This document shows positions 35,403-45,372 of a DNA stretch of 64,000 nucleotides, in pieces; within the stretch, counting starts at the first letter, position 1, and every line of letters begins with the position of its first letter. Made by a program: the position numbers and the translations under genes. The DNA is from Thalassotalea sp. ND16A (lineage in GTDB: Bacteria; Pseudomonadota; Gammaproteobacteria; Enterobacterales; Alteromonadaceae). The notes under the pieces were generated by a model, which was not told where the DNA came from, made no database searches, and saw only the letters and a program-made list of their open reading frames with translations. Where the stretch lies: positions 1 through 64,000 of the forward strand of contig NZ_JQDZ01000030.1 of NCBI RefSeq assembly GCF_000764205.1. The letters run 5' to 3'.

Positions 35403-37514
35403 ATGCCACGTCGTATTATGTTAGTACCAGTAGGCTTTGGTGTTGGTTTAACCAGTGTCTCGTTTGGCTTGTATCATAAACTGCAACAACTGGGGATAAA
35501 TGTTGGTTATTTTAAACCAATTAGTCAACCGTCGCGTAATGTCCTTTCCAATGATTACCATTCTCCGGCAGAGTTTAGTCATATGGATGTTGGCTCTATC
35601 CCAATCAGTTACGTTGAAGAGAAAGTTGGTGATGATTTACTCGACGTTGTGCTCGAAGAAATTGTTGGCAATATTCAAGGTTACAAGCAAGAGATTGTCA
35701 TTATTGAAGGGGTGGTGCAAACCCCAAGGCAAACCTATGCGGCAAAAATAAATCAGGAAGTTGCGCAAGCGCTATCGGCAGATATCGTTTTTGTCGCCAC
35801 CCCGGATAATGACACGCCGGAACAGTTTGAAGACCGAATAGAGCTCAGCGCAAAAACCTTTGGCGGCGTTAAAAATCGACGAGTGAAAGGTTGTATCATC
35901 AACAAAATCAATTCACCGGACAAAGACGTATTTGGTTTACTGCCAAACGAGACCGACTTCAACGAAGAACACGACTTAACGGCCTGGCAGGATTTAGCCA
36001 TTTTCAAGAAACCAAATTTTGCCCTGATTGGCGCAGTGCCTTGGGAAATGGATTTGGTCGCGCCGCGAGTCAATGAAATTAAAAACTATTTATCCGCCAG
36101 GGTGATTAATGAAGGTGACATGGAGCATAGACGGGTACGTAGTATCAGTTTTTGTGCGCGCACGGTGGCGAACTTAAAAAGTCACCTGGTACCTGGCCGG
36201 TTAATTGTTACCCCAGGGGACAGAACCGATATCATTATTGCCACTTGTTTATCGGCGCTAAACGGTACCAAGGTTGGCGCGTTATTATTAACCAATGGTT
36301 ATCAGCCCAATGAAAGTGTGATGGAGCTTTGTCAACAAGCGTTTAACACCGGTCTGCCAGTGTTATCCGTGCCTTGGGACACCTGGGAAACCTCACGCCA
36401 TTTATTAAGTTTTAACCCCGAAATTCCGGAAGAAGATATTCAGCGCCAGGACCGGGTGAAACAGTTTGTTGCTGACAGCATTAATCAAGATTGGATCGAA
36501 CAGTTTGTCGGTGACAAGGTGCAAGGTCAGTTATTATCACCACCGGCATTTAGACACAAGCTGACCGATTTAGCCAAAGCCGCCAATAAACTGATTGTCT
36601 TACCCGAAGGTAATGACATTAGAACGATAAAAGCGGCGGCAATTTGTGCCGAGCGAAACATCGCCAGATGTCAGTTACTGGGCAATAAAGACGAAATTTT
36701 ATTAATTGCCGAGCAACAGGGTATCACTTTACCCGATGGCGTACTGATAACCGATCCCACAACAATTATCGAAAATTACATTAACCCGTTAATGGAGTTA
36801 AGAAAGCACAAGGGGCTCACCGAAATTGTTGCCCGCCAAGAACTGAAAGACAACGTAGTGTTGGCCACCATGATGCTACAACTGGGCCAAGTTGATGGTT
36901 TAGTCTCTGGTGCCGTTAATACTACGGCAAATACTATCAGACCGGCGCTACAACTGATTAAAACCGCACCGGGTAATTCGTTGGTATCGTCAATATTCTT
37001 TATGCTGTTGCCTGATCAGGTCTTTGTCTATGGTGATTGTGCCATTAACCCGGATCCAAACGCCGAACAACTGGCCGATATTGCCATTCAATCGGCCGAC
37101 TCTGCGCAAAAATTTGGCATTGAGCCCAGAGTGGCGATGATCAGTTACTCAACCGGCAGTTCCGGCACCGGCCAAGACGTTGAAAAAGTGGCGCTGGCCA
37201 CCAAACTTGCTCAACGAAAACGGCCAGATTTATTGATTGACGGGCCATTACAATACGATGCTGCAGTCATGGAAAATGTCGCTAAGAAAAAAGCGCCAAA
37301 CAGCAAAGTGGCCGGTAAGGCAACGGTATTCATCTTCCCGGATTTAAATACCGGTAATACCACTTATAAAGCAGTGCAGCGCTCTGCCGATTTGGTCAGT
37401 ATTGGACCTATGCTGCAAGGGATGAACAAACCGGTAAATGACCTGTCTCGTGGCGCTCTGGTGGATGATATTATCTACACCATTGCCTTAACCGCGATAC
37501 AAGCAGACAATTAA
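35403..37514 (+). CDS. pta: Phosphate acetyltransferase (long, regulated form)
   Basis: 703 residues, the three-domain form of enterobacterial Pta: N-terminal P-loop-like domain (MLVPVGFGVGLTSVSFGLYH), central DRTGG domain (VPGRLIVTPGDRTDIIIATC), and the C-terminal catalytic PTA_PTB domain (NKLIVLPEGNDIRTIKAAAI, LGQVDGLVSGAVNTTANTIR, SYSTGSSGTGQDVEKV). Makes acetyl phosphate from acetyl-CoA. ATG is 1 base after the ackA stop, with AAGGA upstream inside ackA. Confidence 0.97.
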   Translation: MPRRIMLVPVGFGVGLTSVSFGLYHKLQQLGINVGYFKPISQPSRNVLSNDYHSPAEFSHMDVGSIPISYVEEKVGDDLLDVVLEEIVGNIQGYKQEIVIIEGVVQTPRQTYAAKINQEVAQALSADIVFVATPDNDTPEQFEDRIELSAKTFGGVKNRRVKGCIINKINSPDKDVFGLLPNETDFNEEHDLTAWQDLAIFKKPNFALIGAVPWEMDLVAPRVNEIKNYLSARVINEGDMEHRRVRSISFCARTVANLKSHLVPGRLIVTPGDRTDIIIATCLSALNGTKVGALLLTNGYQPNESVMELCQQAFNTGLPVLSVPWDTWETSRHLLSFNPEIPEEDIQRQDRVKQFVADSINQDWIEQFVGDKVQGQLLSPPAFRHKLTDLAKAANKLIVLPEGNDIRTIKAAAICAERNIARCQLLGNKDEILLIAEQQGITLPDGVLITDPTTIIENYINPLMELRKHKGLTEIVARQELKDNVVLATMMLQLGQVDGLVSGAVNTTANTIRPALQLIKTAPGNSLVSSIFFMLLPDQVFVYGDCAINPDPNAEQLADIAIQSADSAQKFGIEPRVAMISYSTGSSGTGQDVEKVALATKLAQRKRPDLLIDGPLQYDAAVMENVAKKKAPNSKVAGKATVFIFPDLNTGNTTYKAVQRSADLVSIGPMLQGMNKPVNDLSRGALVDDIIYTIALTAIQADN

Positions 37515-37662
37515 AGCAGAAAGTAAAAGTACAGAGTAACTTTGGTTTAGTGCTATACCGGCTAAACCAAGTTAGTTGCATTCTTAGATATATCATTTAA
37601 ATGCTTGTATTTTCAGTCAACTATTTATAGATTGAGGCTACTAAGATGAAGTGAGTAGCCTT

Positions 37663-38532
37663 ATGCCAACCAGTATTAAACCAAACAACAGTTATATTCT
37701 AAAACTGAAATGCCCTGACAAATTGGGCGTTCTCGCCCGCATCTCTGGTGAGCTCTATGCACACGGGGCGTTTATCAATAATGTTAAGCATTATGCCGAC
37801 CCTGATCAGCAAATCTTTAACATGCGCATTGAATTTGATGACAGAACGTTAACGGTATCTGAGCCGCAATTTAAACAGGTTCTTGCCAACTTGGCAGCAG
37901 AGCTGGACATGGATTATCAACTGCGTTGCGCCAGTTACCGGCCAAAAATATTAATTGCAGTGAGTAAAGATGAACATTGCTTGAATGTGTTACTGACCAA
38001 ATGGCGGGCAGGGGTAATAAAAGCCGATATCGTCGGGGTTATCTCGAACCATGAAACCTGCAGAGATATTGTTGAATTTAACAAGATTCCGTTCCATTAT
38101 TTGCCAATAAGCAAAACCACAAAGCCGCAACAAGAGGCACAAATTGTTGAAATAATGCAGCAAAACAATGTCGACTTGTTAGTGCTAGCCCGCTATATGC
38201 AAATTCTTTCTGACGATCTATGTCGCCAAATAGCAGGCCGGGCAATCAATATCCATCACTCGTTTCTGCCAGGCTTTAAAGGCGCTAAGCCTTATCAACA
38301 AGCCCACGACCGAGGGGTGAAAATTATTGGCGCCACTGCGCATTACGTAACGGCAGATTTAGATGAAGGGCCGATAATCGTGCAAGACGTGAAACCGGTT
38401 GACCATGCAACATCGGTCAAGGATATGATCGAAATAGGCCATGACACAGAAGCGACAACGCTTGCCAGAGCGGTACGTTGGCATGTTGAAGACCGCATAC
38501 TGGTAAACGATCAACGCACGATAATTTTATAG
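37663..38532 (+). CDS. purU: Formyltetrahydrofolate deformylase
   Basis: About 289 residues. N-terminal ACT domain (YILKLKCPDKLGVLARISGE) and C-terminal formyltransferase-like domain with the catalytic Asn/His/Asp set in AINIHHSFLPGFKGAKPY and AHYVTADLDEGPIIVQD. Releases formate from 10-formyl-THF, supplying formate for purine synthesis. The start is uncertain: ATG 37663 (weak GAG site) or GTG 37651; neither has a strong ribosome site. Monocistronic. Confidence 0.93.
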   Translation: MPTSIKPNNSYILKLKCPDKLGVLARISGELYAHGAFINNVKHYADPDQQIFNMRIEFDDRTLTVSEPQFKQVLANLAAELDMDYQLRCASYRPKILIAVSKDEHCLNVLLTKWRAGVIKADIVGVISNHETCRDIVEFNKIPFHYLPISKTTKPQQEAQIVEIMQQNNVDLLVLARYMQILSDDLCRQIAGRAINIHHSFLPGFKGAKPYQQAHDRGVKIIGATAHYVTADLDEGPIIVQDVKPVDHATSVKDMIEIGHDTEATTLARAVRWHVEDRILVNDQRTIIL

Positions 38533-38697
38533 TCGCAGCCAATTGAGCTTAGCTATGCCGAAGCTGCAAATTAACTTCAAATTAAGCCTGAACACGGGAA
38601 AGTATTCATTTTTTTCCCGTAGTAGCGGCGATTAATTTGCCATTTTTAAAATAACACTCTTAAATATTAAGAACAGTTGTTTAGATAAATTATAGTT

Positions 38698-41391
38698 ATG
38701 ACGTCGTTATTGCCGGTTAAATCTACATTGTTTGCTTTAAGCTTAATTGCCAGCCAAGTTCTTGCAGAACATACTCCGCCTGTGCGATGGGCAGACATAA
38801 GCTCCACTGCAGTTCAAATTCAAAATAACAGCACAGTAACAGATCCTGCGGTAAATCTTAAAGCCAAAAAATCCCGGTTATTAGCTGCGAGTCATCAGGC
38901 TTTAGCCAAGCAAATGAATTTTGCTAAGTTGCAGCTTGAGATGCCATTACCCAATGGCCAATCGGTGATTTTCAACTTACAGCAAAATAGTGTTCTTCCG
39001 GATGGACTCGCGGCTAAGTATCCTTCAATAAGGACCTTTACTGGCGAACAAGATGGCAACAACAATAATCGTGGTCGTTTTGATATTACTGAACATGGTT
39101 TTCATGCTGCGTTTAAGTATAACGGTGAAACTGTTTATATTGATCCGCTGCAAAATGCCAGTAATGAGCACTATGTGAGTTATTACAAAAAAGATGCGTT
39201 GCCATTAACTGACGTAATTGCTGACTCTACCAAGCAACGCCGGGTTAAACAATTACCAGCAGAGTTAAGTGCATTGGTGGGTAAAAGTACAGGGTTGCCA
39301 TCAATAAACAAACGTTATCGTATCGCCTTTTCCACGTCGGCAGAATACAGCGTGTTTCATGGCAATAGTAAAGCAAAAGTATTAGCGGCTATCGCAACGT
39401 TAGTAAACCGGATGAATGATGTCTTTAGTCGAGATTTGGCGGTTGAATTTATTCTGGCCGAAAACTCTGATGCGGTGATTTTTTTAGCGCCACAAAATCC
39501 TGACGGCAGTTATGATTATTCCCAAGATCCATTTGATAATACCGACAATGGGGTATTTGATAACCCAGCAGTGGCAGAACAATATATTGGTAACGCAAAT
39601 TATGACATTGGCCATGTGCTAACCACTGGCGCCGGCGGTTTGGCCGGGGTTGGCGTAGTTTGTGATAACGATGACTTTATTGATGCGGGGGTAAATTATG
39701 GTGGCCCATGGAAAGCGGTAGGGGTAACCGGCAGTGCGGCGCCAACCAATGACAGTTTTTATATCGATTTTGTCGCCCATGAATTAGGCCATCAACTGGG
39801 CGCCGATCACAGTTTTAATTCACTTAGCGCGGCATGCTCTGGTAATCGCTGGGCAGCTTCGGCCTATGAGCCGGGCAGTGGCTCAACCATTATGGCGTAT
39901 ACCGGCATTTGCGCGCCGACAAATTTACAAACAAGTTCGGATGATTATTTTCATGTGAATTCAATACTAGAAATGCGGGATTTTTTGCTTAATTCTCCTG
40001 GTGGTAACAGTTGTGGCGCTGTGTTTAGTTCAGAGAATCAAGCCCCTGTTGTTGATGGCGGCAATGATTATAGTATTCCGGCCAATACCGCATTTACCTT
40101 AACCGCACAAACCTCAGATGCTGATAATGACCCCATTGATCACACCTGGGAGCAGTTGGATTTAGGCAGCGCATCGTTTTCTCCTGATTCCATGGTAGAT
40201 GATGGTAGCAGGCCATTGTTTCGTTCCTTTAAACCGAACACTGATCCTACTCGAACCTTTCCACAACTGAGCAGTGTACTCTCGGGACAACTGGTGATTG
40301 GTGAGAGCTATGCAACGACGACGCGCGAGTTAAATTTTAAAGTCACTGCACGCGATAACCAGGGGGGCGTTGGTATTGATCATGTGGTGGTGAATGTCAT
40401 CGCCTCTGCCGATACATTTATGATCACCACACCGGTTAATGATGACTACTGGCCTGAGCAAACGAGTAGTTTAGTTCAATGGGATGTTGCTAATAGCAAT
40501 GACGTTAACGGGGTGAATTGTCAATTTGTCGATATTGAATTTTCCGCCAACGGTGGCCAGAGTTTTGATTATAACTTAGCGGAAAATACAGCAAATGATG
40601 GCGAGCACACGATTAATACGCCACAGGTTAATACCGACAGTGGCCGTATTAAAATAGCTTGTGCAGACAATGTGTTTTTTAGCGTATCAACCACCGATCT
40701 GGAGGTATTTAATAGCAATGCGCCGAATGTCATTCCACAAATCACCGGACAAACAACTCTGGTTATCCATGAAGACATGGATATAGAAATACTGTTGAGC
40801 CATATCGTTGTGACCGACAGTGATAATCGCTATCCCGATGAATTTACCTTAACCATTGCCCCGGGCAGTAACTACACCCTTGTTGATAATACCGTGATTC
40901 CCGAGGAAGACTTTTTTGGTGAATTACCGGTGCTGGTGACAGTGCATGATCGAGAAGATGCCAGCGATGAATTTGGCTTTATCATCAACGTACTCTCCGT
41001 TAATGATGCGCCAATTGCCGTCGATGATGCCTTTAGGGTTAAGTATCAAAGTAGTGCCAATACCCTTAATGTGTTGGCCAACGACACTGACATTGAAAAT
41101 GAGCCATTATCTATCGTGTCCTACAGCTATGAAGGTCTGGGCAGTGTAGAAATTGTCAATAACCAGATAAGTTATACCGCGCCAGGTGAGTATAGCGGTA
41201 CGGACGTTTTGAGTTATCAAACAGCCGATGGTTCAGGGGGCTTCTCTACTGCGCAGGTTACTGTAACCATAGCGCCAAAGCCAAAGTCGGGAGGAGGAAC
41301 TTTGCTTTGGCTAAACCTGTTCTTAATGCTGTTCATCGGCCATCGAAAGATGAGCAATTATTTGACTTTGATGCATGGGAAGAGGTATTAA
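38698..41391 (+). CDS. Secreted reprolysin-like (M12) metalloprotease with GlyGly-CTERM-type anchor
   Basis: 897 residues. Signal peptide (ends SQVLA), propeptide, and a metzincin domain with zinc motif HELGHQLGADHSF and Met-turn TIMAYTGICAP. Then a propeptide-independent C-terminal half: a PKD/Ig-like segment (ENQAPVVDGGNDYSIPANTA), further beta domains, and a tandem Ig-like/cadherin-type module (DDAFRVKYQSSANTLNVLAN). The end SGGGTLLWLNLFLMLFIGHR is a Gly-rich motif, hydrophobic helix and basic tail: the GlyGly-CTERM signal cleaved by rhombosortase in type II secretion. Probably an exported, surface-processed nutrient protease. Single gene, convergent with the permease. Confidence 0.85.
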   Translation: MTSLLPVKSTLFALSLIASQVLAEHTPPVRWADISSTAVQIQNNSTVTDPAVNLKAKKSRLLAASHQALAKQMNFAKLQLEMPLPNGQSVIFNLQQNSVLPDGLAAKYPSIRTFTGEQDGNNNNRGRFDITEHGFHAAFKYNGETVYIDPLQNASNEHYVSYYKKDALPLTDVIADSTKQRRVKQLPAELSALVGKSTGLPSINKRYRIAFSTSAEYSVFHGNSKAKVLAAIATLVNRMNDVFSRDLAVEFILAENSDAVIFLAPQNPDGSYDYSQDPFDNTDNGVFDNPAVAEQYIGNANYDIGHVLTTGAGGLAGVGVVCDNDDFIDAGVNYGGPWKAVGVTGSAAPTNDSFYIDFVAHELGHQLGADHSFNSLSAACSGNRWAASAYEPGSGSTIMAYTGICAPTNLQTSSDDYFHVNSILEMRDFLLNSPGGNSCGAVFSSENQAPVVDGGNDYSIPANTAFTLTAQTSDADNDPIDHTWEQLDLGSASFSPDSMVDDGSRPLFRSFKPNTDPTRTFPQLSSVLSGQLVIGESYATTTRELNFKVTARDNQGGVGIDHVVVNVIASADTFMITTPVNDDYWPEQTSSLVQWDVANSNDVNGVNCQFVDIEFSANGGQSFDYNLAENTANDGEHTINTPQVNTDSGRIKIACADNVFFSVSTTDLEVFNSNAPNVIPQITGQTTLVIHEDMDIEILLSHIVVTDSDNRYPDEFTLTIAPGSNYTLVDNTVIPEEDFFGELPVLVTVHDREDASDEFGFIINVLSVNDAPIAVDDAFRVKYQSSANTLNVLANDTDIENEPLSIVSYSYEGLGSVEIVNNQISYTAPGEYSGTDVLSYQTADGSGGFSTAQVTVTIAPKPKSGGGTLLWLNLFLMLFIGHRKMSNYLTLMHGKRY

Positions 41392-41395
41392 CAAC

Positions 41396-42691
41396 CTAAA
41401 ACATTGCAAATAAGCTTACGGCTAAAATGGTTGCTACTAATGGCAGTATGACGGTTAACGCAAAGATAGGACCATACGCGCTCGCATGGCTCTCACCGCA
41501 AATCGCTCTAACCGTTGTCACAATATAGCCGTTGTGCGGCAGAGAATCTAAAGCTCCTGAGCTAATGGCGACTACGCGATGTAACTCCCCGGCATCTACG
41601 CCGGCGTTTAAATAATGGGGCGCAAGCTCAGGTAGCGCAATTGACTGGCCGCCAGAAGCTGAGCCGGTGATCCCGGCGATGACTATTATCGCCACTGAAG
41701 CGCTAACCAGGCCATCACCCGGTAAAGACATAACGGCTGTCATCGCCACGTCAAAGCCGGGAGTCGCTTTGGCAACGGCGCCAAAGCCGACAACCGCACA
41801 AGTGTTGCCAGTGGCGATTAAGGCGGAATAAGCCCCTTCATGCAACGCTTTAGCGGTATTGTTAAAGTGCTTGAGATTTAATAAGTAAGTTAATATACAG
41901 CCGATAAGCAAGGCTAATACCAGAGCATTTTGATGGAATGCTTCATGCGCTAAAAAACTGATTAACACGATTGAAACCAGGGGCAGTACCGATGTGAGCA
42001 AATACGGCAAATGACGGTCATCTGGATGTGGGTCACCGTCCCGGTCAACAAAATGTTCACCATTGATTAATGCGGTATTCATCATACGTTTTAACCAAAC
42101 GTAACCGACGAGTGCCATAAATATCGCGATTGGAATACTTACTTGCCAACCCGCCCAGGGGGAAGTGTGCAAATATTTGATGGGGATCCAGTTTTGAATT
42201 TCAGGTGAACCGGCGCTGGTCATGGTAAACGTTGCCGAGCCAAAGGCTAAACAGGCCGGAATGAAGCGTCTTGGTAAATTTGCTTCTCTAAACAAACTCA
42301 AAGCAATAGGATAAGCGGTAAAAGCGACGACAAATACACTAACGCCACCATAGGTCAGCACCGCACATGCCAAAACGACAGCAAGGGCGGCACGTTCACT
42401 ACCAACATGGGTCATGATGTAATGCGATATTTTTTCGGCCGCGCCACAGTCTTCCATCAGCTTGCCGAAGATACTGCCCAATAAAAAAACCAAAAACCAG
42501 GAGGCGAAAAACCCGGTAAAGCCTTTCATATAGGTATGGGTAAACCCGTGTTGCTCTACGGTGCCAATATCAAAACCGCTAAAAAAGGCAAGGATAAGCG
42601 CACAAAACGGGGCAACTACGATTAGGTTGGCACCACGCATGGTTAGCCAGATAAGTAAGGCAAGGGTAAGGATTAAAATTAATAGGTCCAT
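41396..42691 (-). CDS. GntP family permease
   Basis: 431 residues, about 12 membrane segments, of the gluconate:H+ symporter (GntP) family: LIVVAPFCALILAFFSGFDI, SWFLVFLLGSIFGKLMEDCG, VLTYGGVSVFVVAFTAYPIA, PEIQNWIPIKYLHTSPWAGW and GITGSASGGQSIALPELAPHYL. The substrate is probably a small hydroxy- or carboxylic acid, not resolvable from sequence. No gluconate-use genes are nearby. Its stop is 4 bases from the protease stop (convergent). Confidence 0.85.
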   Translation of the reverse strand: MDLLILILTLALLIWLTMRGANLIVVAPFCALILAFFSGFDIGTVEQHGFTHTYMKGFTGFFASWFLVFLLGSIFGKLMEDCGAAEKISHYIMTHVGSERAALAVVLACAVLTYGGVSVFVVAFTAYPIALSLFREANLPRRFIPACLAFGSATFTMTSAGSPEIQNWIPIKYLHTSPWAGWQVSIPIAIFMALVGYVWLKRMMNTALINGEHFVDRDGDPHPDDRHLPYLLTSVLPLVSIVLISFLAHEAFHQNALVLALLIGCILTYLLNLKHFNNTAKALHEGAYSALIATGNTCAVVGFGAVAKATPGFDVAMTAVMSLPGDGLVSASVAIIVIAGITGSASGGQSIALPELAPHYLNAGVDAGELHRVVAISSGALDSLPHNGYIVTTVRAICGESHASAYGPIFALTVILPLVATILAVSLFAMF

Positions 42692-42774
42692 TGTTTTTAT
42701 TCTTATTAAAATGTGACAAATTAAATACTTGGCCTATAATAAATTTCTACACAGTCTGACTTAAGGGAGTTAAG

Positions 42775-42963
42775 ATGAAAACTGGAACGGTAATTTATTT
42801 AAAAGAACATAGCAGAAATTTGTCATTAGATGAGCTAATGACGGTAATGCAAAAAGACAAAGCCAAATGTGTGATCATAGATATTGAGCAATATCGACAA
42901 GAAAACTTGGCCTTGCATGAGTTAATGCAATTAGCTGAGAAAAGCCTCTCTAATCAAAATTAA
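42775..42963 (+). CDS. Small hypothetical protein
   Basis: 62 residues, no signal peptide: TGTVIYLKEHSRNLSLDELM, then a charged middle and a helical end ALHELMQLAEKSL. Good ribosome site (GGGAG, 7 bases before ATG). Its last 14 bases overlap, tail to tail, the end of the minus-strand gene 42950-43255. Family not recognised. Confidence 0.6.
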   Translation: MKTGTVIYLKEHSRNLSLDELMTVMQKDKAKCVIIDIEQYRQENLALHELMQLAEKSLSNQN

Positions 42964-43255
42964 CCGTTTTTTTGCCTTCTTGCTCAGCGGCTAAAAGTTT
43001 CTCGGCTTTGAGATCTTTACCTTCCATAAGAAGCAGTAAATCGGCGAAAGCTTTACGTAATTTTTGCGTTAATGTGCGCGGGAAGGATGTTCGGTTTCTG
43101 GTTGCGATAGTATCGGCAACATAAATACTTTTAAATTCTTTTTCGATAGAGTCGATATCGTTAATATCAAGCGTTCGGTGGGTATAATTCATCTCTTTAA
43201 GGTACTGATTGTAAAGTTCTACAACTTGCTCTTTCACTTCATTGATTCTATCCAT
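42950..43255 (-). CDS. Small hypothetical protein, convergent overlap
   Basis: 101 residues, predicted mostly helical (MDRINEVKEQVVELYNQYLK then DIDSIEKEFKSIYVADTIA and QKLRKAFADLLLLMEGKDLK). Strong GAGGA site 7 bases before ATG 43255; an upstream ATG 12 bases earlier overlaps that site. Convergent with 42775-42963 (14-base overlap). Function unknown; the opposing pair is not a recognised toxin-antitoxin type. Confidence 0.6.
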   Translation of the reverse strand: MDRINEVKEQVVELYNQYLKEMNYTHRTLDINDIDSIEKEFKSIYVADTIATRNRTSFPRTLTQKLRKAFADLLLLMEGKDLKAEKLLAAEQEGKKTVNFD

Positions 43256-43379
43256 AATAATCCTCAAGCTTTTTTATTTTATCCTTTAATCTACATTACA
43301 GGTTTTTTTAAAGATGTCTATGACATTCAAGTAAATAGTTAAGGCAGTGTTAGATCATACAATTAGATAGGGATATTTT

Positions 43380-43409
43380 AGGGAGCTTACACGAACGGTT
43401 AAGCTCCCT
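43380..43409 (-). terminator. Hairpin downstream of sthA
   Basis: AGGGAGCTTA (43380-43389) pairs perfectly with TAAGCTCCCT (43400-43409), loop of 10. It lies 27 bases after the sthA stop on the minus strand but has no T-run, so it is a possible weak or Rho-linked 3' end only. Confidence 0.35.
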
Positions 43410-43435
43410 CAGGTGATAAAGTTAACGGACAAGCA

Positions 43436-44866
43436 TTAGAACAAACGGTTGATCCCATTTAATGCCGCAACTCGGAAGGCTTCTGCCATAGTCGGGTAGT
43501 TAAACGTGGTTTCAATGAAATAGTCTATGGTGTTGCCGCCATTTTTTTGTTGCATGATCGCTTGGCCAATGTGGATAATTTCGGCAGCATTTTCACCAAA
43601 ACAATGGATACCCAAAATTTCTTTGGTTTCACGATGGAACAGTATTTTCAAAGAGCCGACTAAAGAGTTGGCAATTTGCGCCCGCGCTAAATGTTTAAAT
43701 TGCGCGCGTCCTACTTCATACGGAATTTTCGCTTCGGTAAGCTCTGATTCTGTTTTGCCAACTGAACTGATTTCCGGAATGGTATAAATGCCGGTAGGTA
43801 TATCGGCAATGAGTTTACCGGCACTGTCATTGTTGGTAATCGCGGTGGCGGCGATTCGACCTTGATCGTAGGCGGCGCTGGCTAAACTTGGGTAGCCAAT
43901 CACATCACCGACGGCATAAATACTGTCCACTTCGGTTTGGTAGGCGCCATTGACTTTTATTTGTCCTCGGCCATCGGCAGTTAAACCTGCGGCGGCTAAG
44001 TTCAATTCAGCAGTATTACCGGTGCGACCATTAGCAAACAGTAAACAGTCGGCTTTCATTTTTTTACCCGACTCTAAATGGACAATAATGGAATTATCGG
44101 TGGTTTCCACTTTTTCCATTTGTTCGCCATGGCGGATGACAACGCCATTATTCCATAGGTGATAACTTAATGAATCAGACATTTCGTCATCGAGGAAGGA
44201 TAATAACCGATCGCGGGTGTTGATTAAGTCTACCTTAACGCCCAGTCCTCTAAAGATAGAAGCGTATTCACTGCCAATAACACCGGCACCATAAATAATA
44301 ATGTGTCGAGGATCGTGCTTTAACGAAAGAATACTGTCAGAGTCGTAAACTCGAGGATGATTAAAATCGACCTCATCAGGGTGATATGGGCGCGAGCCAG
44401 TGGCAATGATGATATTTTTCGCACTGATGATCTCAGTCGAACCGTCTGCTAATGTCACCTTGACCCGATGGGCATCAACAAATTCTGCTTGTCCATGAAA
44501 ATTAGTAATTCGATTTCGATCATAAAAGCCTGAACGTAAACGCACTTGTTTATCGATTACCGAAGATGCGTGGCTTAAAATATCAGGAAAAGTAAGATGT
44601 TTGGGCTTATCGTTATTGGTAAACAGCGGGTTTGAGTTGTATTGGATCAGCTGCCTGACCGATTGACGTAACGCTTTTGAAGGAATGGTCCCCCAATGCG
44701 TACAGCCACCGCCAACTTGTGCGTAGCGTTCAATAACGGCAACCGTTTGGTCTTGTTTTGACAGCTTCATTGCCGCACCTTCACCACCAGGACCTGTGCC
44801 GATGATTATCGCGTCAAAATCGTATGTAGCTTTGCTGTTATCTGCACTCTTTTTTTGTTTAGCCAA
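43436..44866 (-). CDS. sthA: Soluble pyridine nucleotide transhydrogenase
   Basis: 476 residues, FAD-dependent NAD(P)+ transhydrogenase. FAD-binding [20 protein letters not shown], and the active-site peptide [17 protein letters not shown] with a single Cys instead of the CxxxxC of dihydrolipoamide dehydrogenases, diagnostic of SthA. NAD-binding [36 protein letters not shown], and the dimerisation end [20 protein letters not shown]. The TTG at 44866 is preferred as start (AAAGG 8 bases upstream, family-like length); an upstream frame extension of 20 codons looks non-coding. Confidence 0.93.
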   Translation of the reverse strand: MAKQKKSADNSKATYDFDAIIIGTGPGGEGAAMKLSKQDQTVAVIERYAQVGGGCTHWGTIPSKALRQSVRQLIQYNSNPLFTNNDKPKHLTFPDILSHASSVIDKQVRLRSGFYDRNRITNFHGQAEFVDAHRVKVTLADGSTEIISAKNIIIATGSRPYHPDEVDFNHPRVYDSDSILSLKHDPRHIIIYGAGVIGSEYASIFRGLGVKVDLINTRDRLLSFLDDEMSDSLSYHLWNNGVVIRHGEQMEKVETTDNSIIVHLESGKKMKADCLLFANGRTGNTAELNLAAAGLTADGRGQIKVNGAYQTEVDSIYAVGDVIGYPSLASAAYDQGRIAATAITNNDSAGKLIADIPTGIYTIPEISSVGKTESELTEAKIPYEVGRAQFKHLARAQIANSLVGSLKILFHRETKEILGIHCFGENAAEIIHIGQAIMQQKNGGNTIDYFIETTFNYPTMAEAFRVAALNGINRLF

Positions 44867-45030
44867 TGTGATTGCCTTTAACCCCTGGGGCGAATAAAAA
44901 TAATTAAAAGGATTATACAATAACAAGCACAGTTTTAATAAAGTAAAAAGACATATTTATTCAGAAAGTTTGAGTGAAAACAATTATCTAATCAAAAGTT
45001 TGGTGACAGAACCTTGATTGTTCTGAGCTA

Positions 45031-45227
45031 ATACCAGTTCGTGTAATGATGTGATCAATTGAGAATGATATAGAAAGCTTTAGAACAACTGAAATTTTGA
45101 ATAGATAGTTATTCATATCTTTTTGAAATTTCAGGAAGTTATCAAGCTTTATATACATTCCCGAAGGGGAACTCATGTGTTGTTTATATGAGTTGCTCAA
45201 TGAGCAGATCATTATACGGATTGGTAT
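45031..45227. mobile_element. MITE-like element with TACCA inverted ends (197 bp)
   Basis: Left end ATACCAGTTCGTGTAATGAT (45031-45050) and right end, reverse complement ATACCAATCCGTATAATGAT (45208-45227), are inverted repeats with 4 mismatches over 20 bp, continuing weakly for another 10. No coding frame. Internally it has CCCGAAGGGGAACTCATG, echoing CCCTTCGGGAACTCATG in the 27013-27421 element. It lies in the 506-bp gap between sthA and the DUF1810 gene; the rest of that gap holds nothing else recognisable. Confidence 0.65.
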
Positions 45228-45372
45228 AAAGTAAGAACCCTGTTTTTTTTGAGAGAAATGAGCAAATCAAGGTAGGCATTTTGTCGACTTTGACTATACT
45301 TATTTTGGATTAAATATCCCGATGAAATTTGGCCATACGATTTACTGTTTGTTTGCAAAAAAAAGGATAACG

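Noticed and set aside
42775-43255. Toxin-antitoxin pair
   Set aside because: The two genes converge instead of forming an operon, and neither resembles a known toxin or antitoxin.
43380-43409. Strong sthA terminator
   Set aside because: The stem is perfect but there is no T-run on either strand, so it was kept only as a low-confidence hairpin.
44988-45212. 74-codon frame on the minus strand
   Set aside because: It lies almost wholly inside the 197-bp MITE-like element and has no ribosome site.
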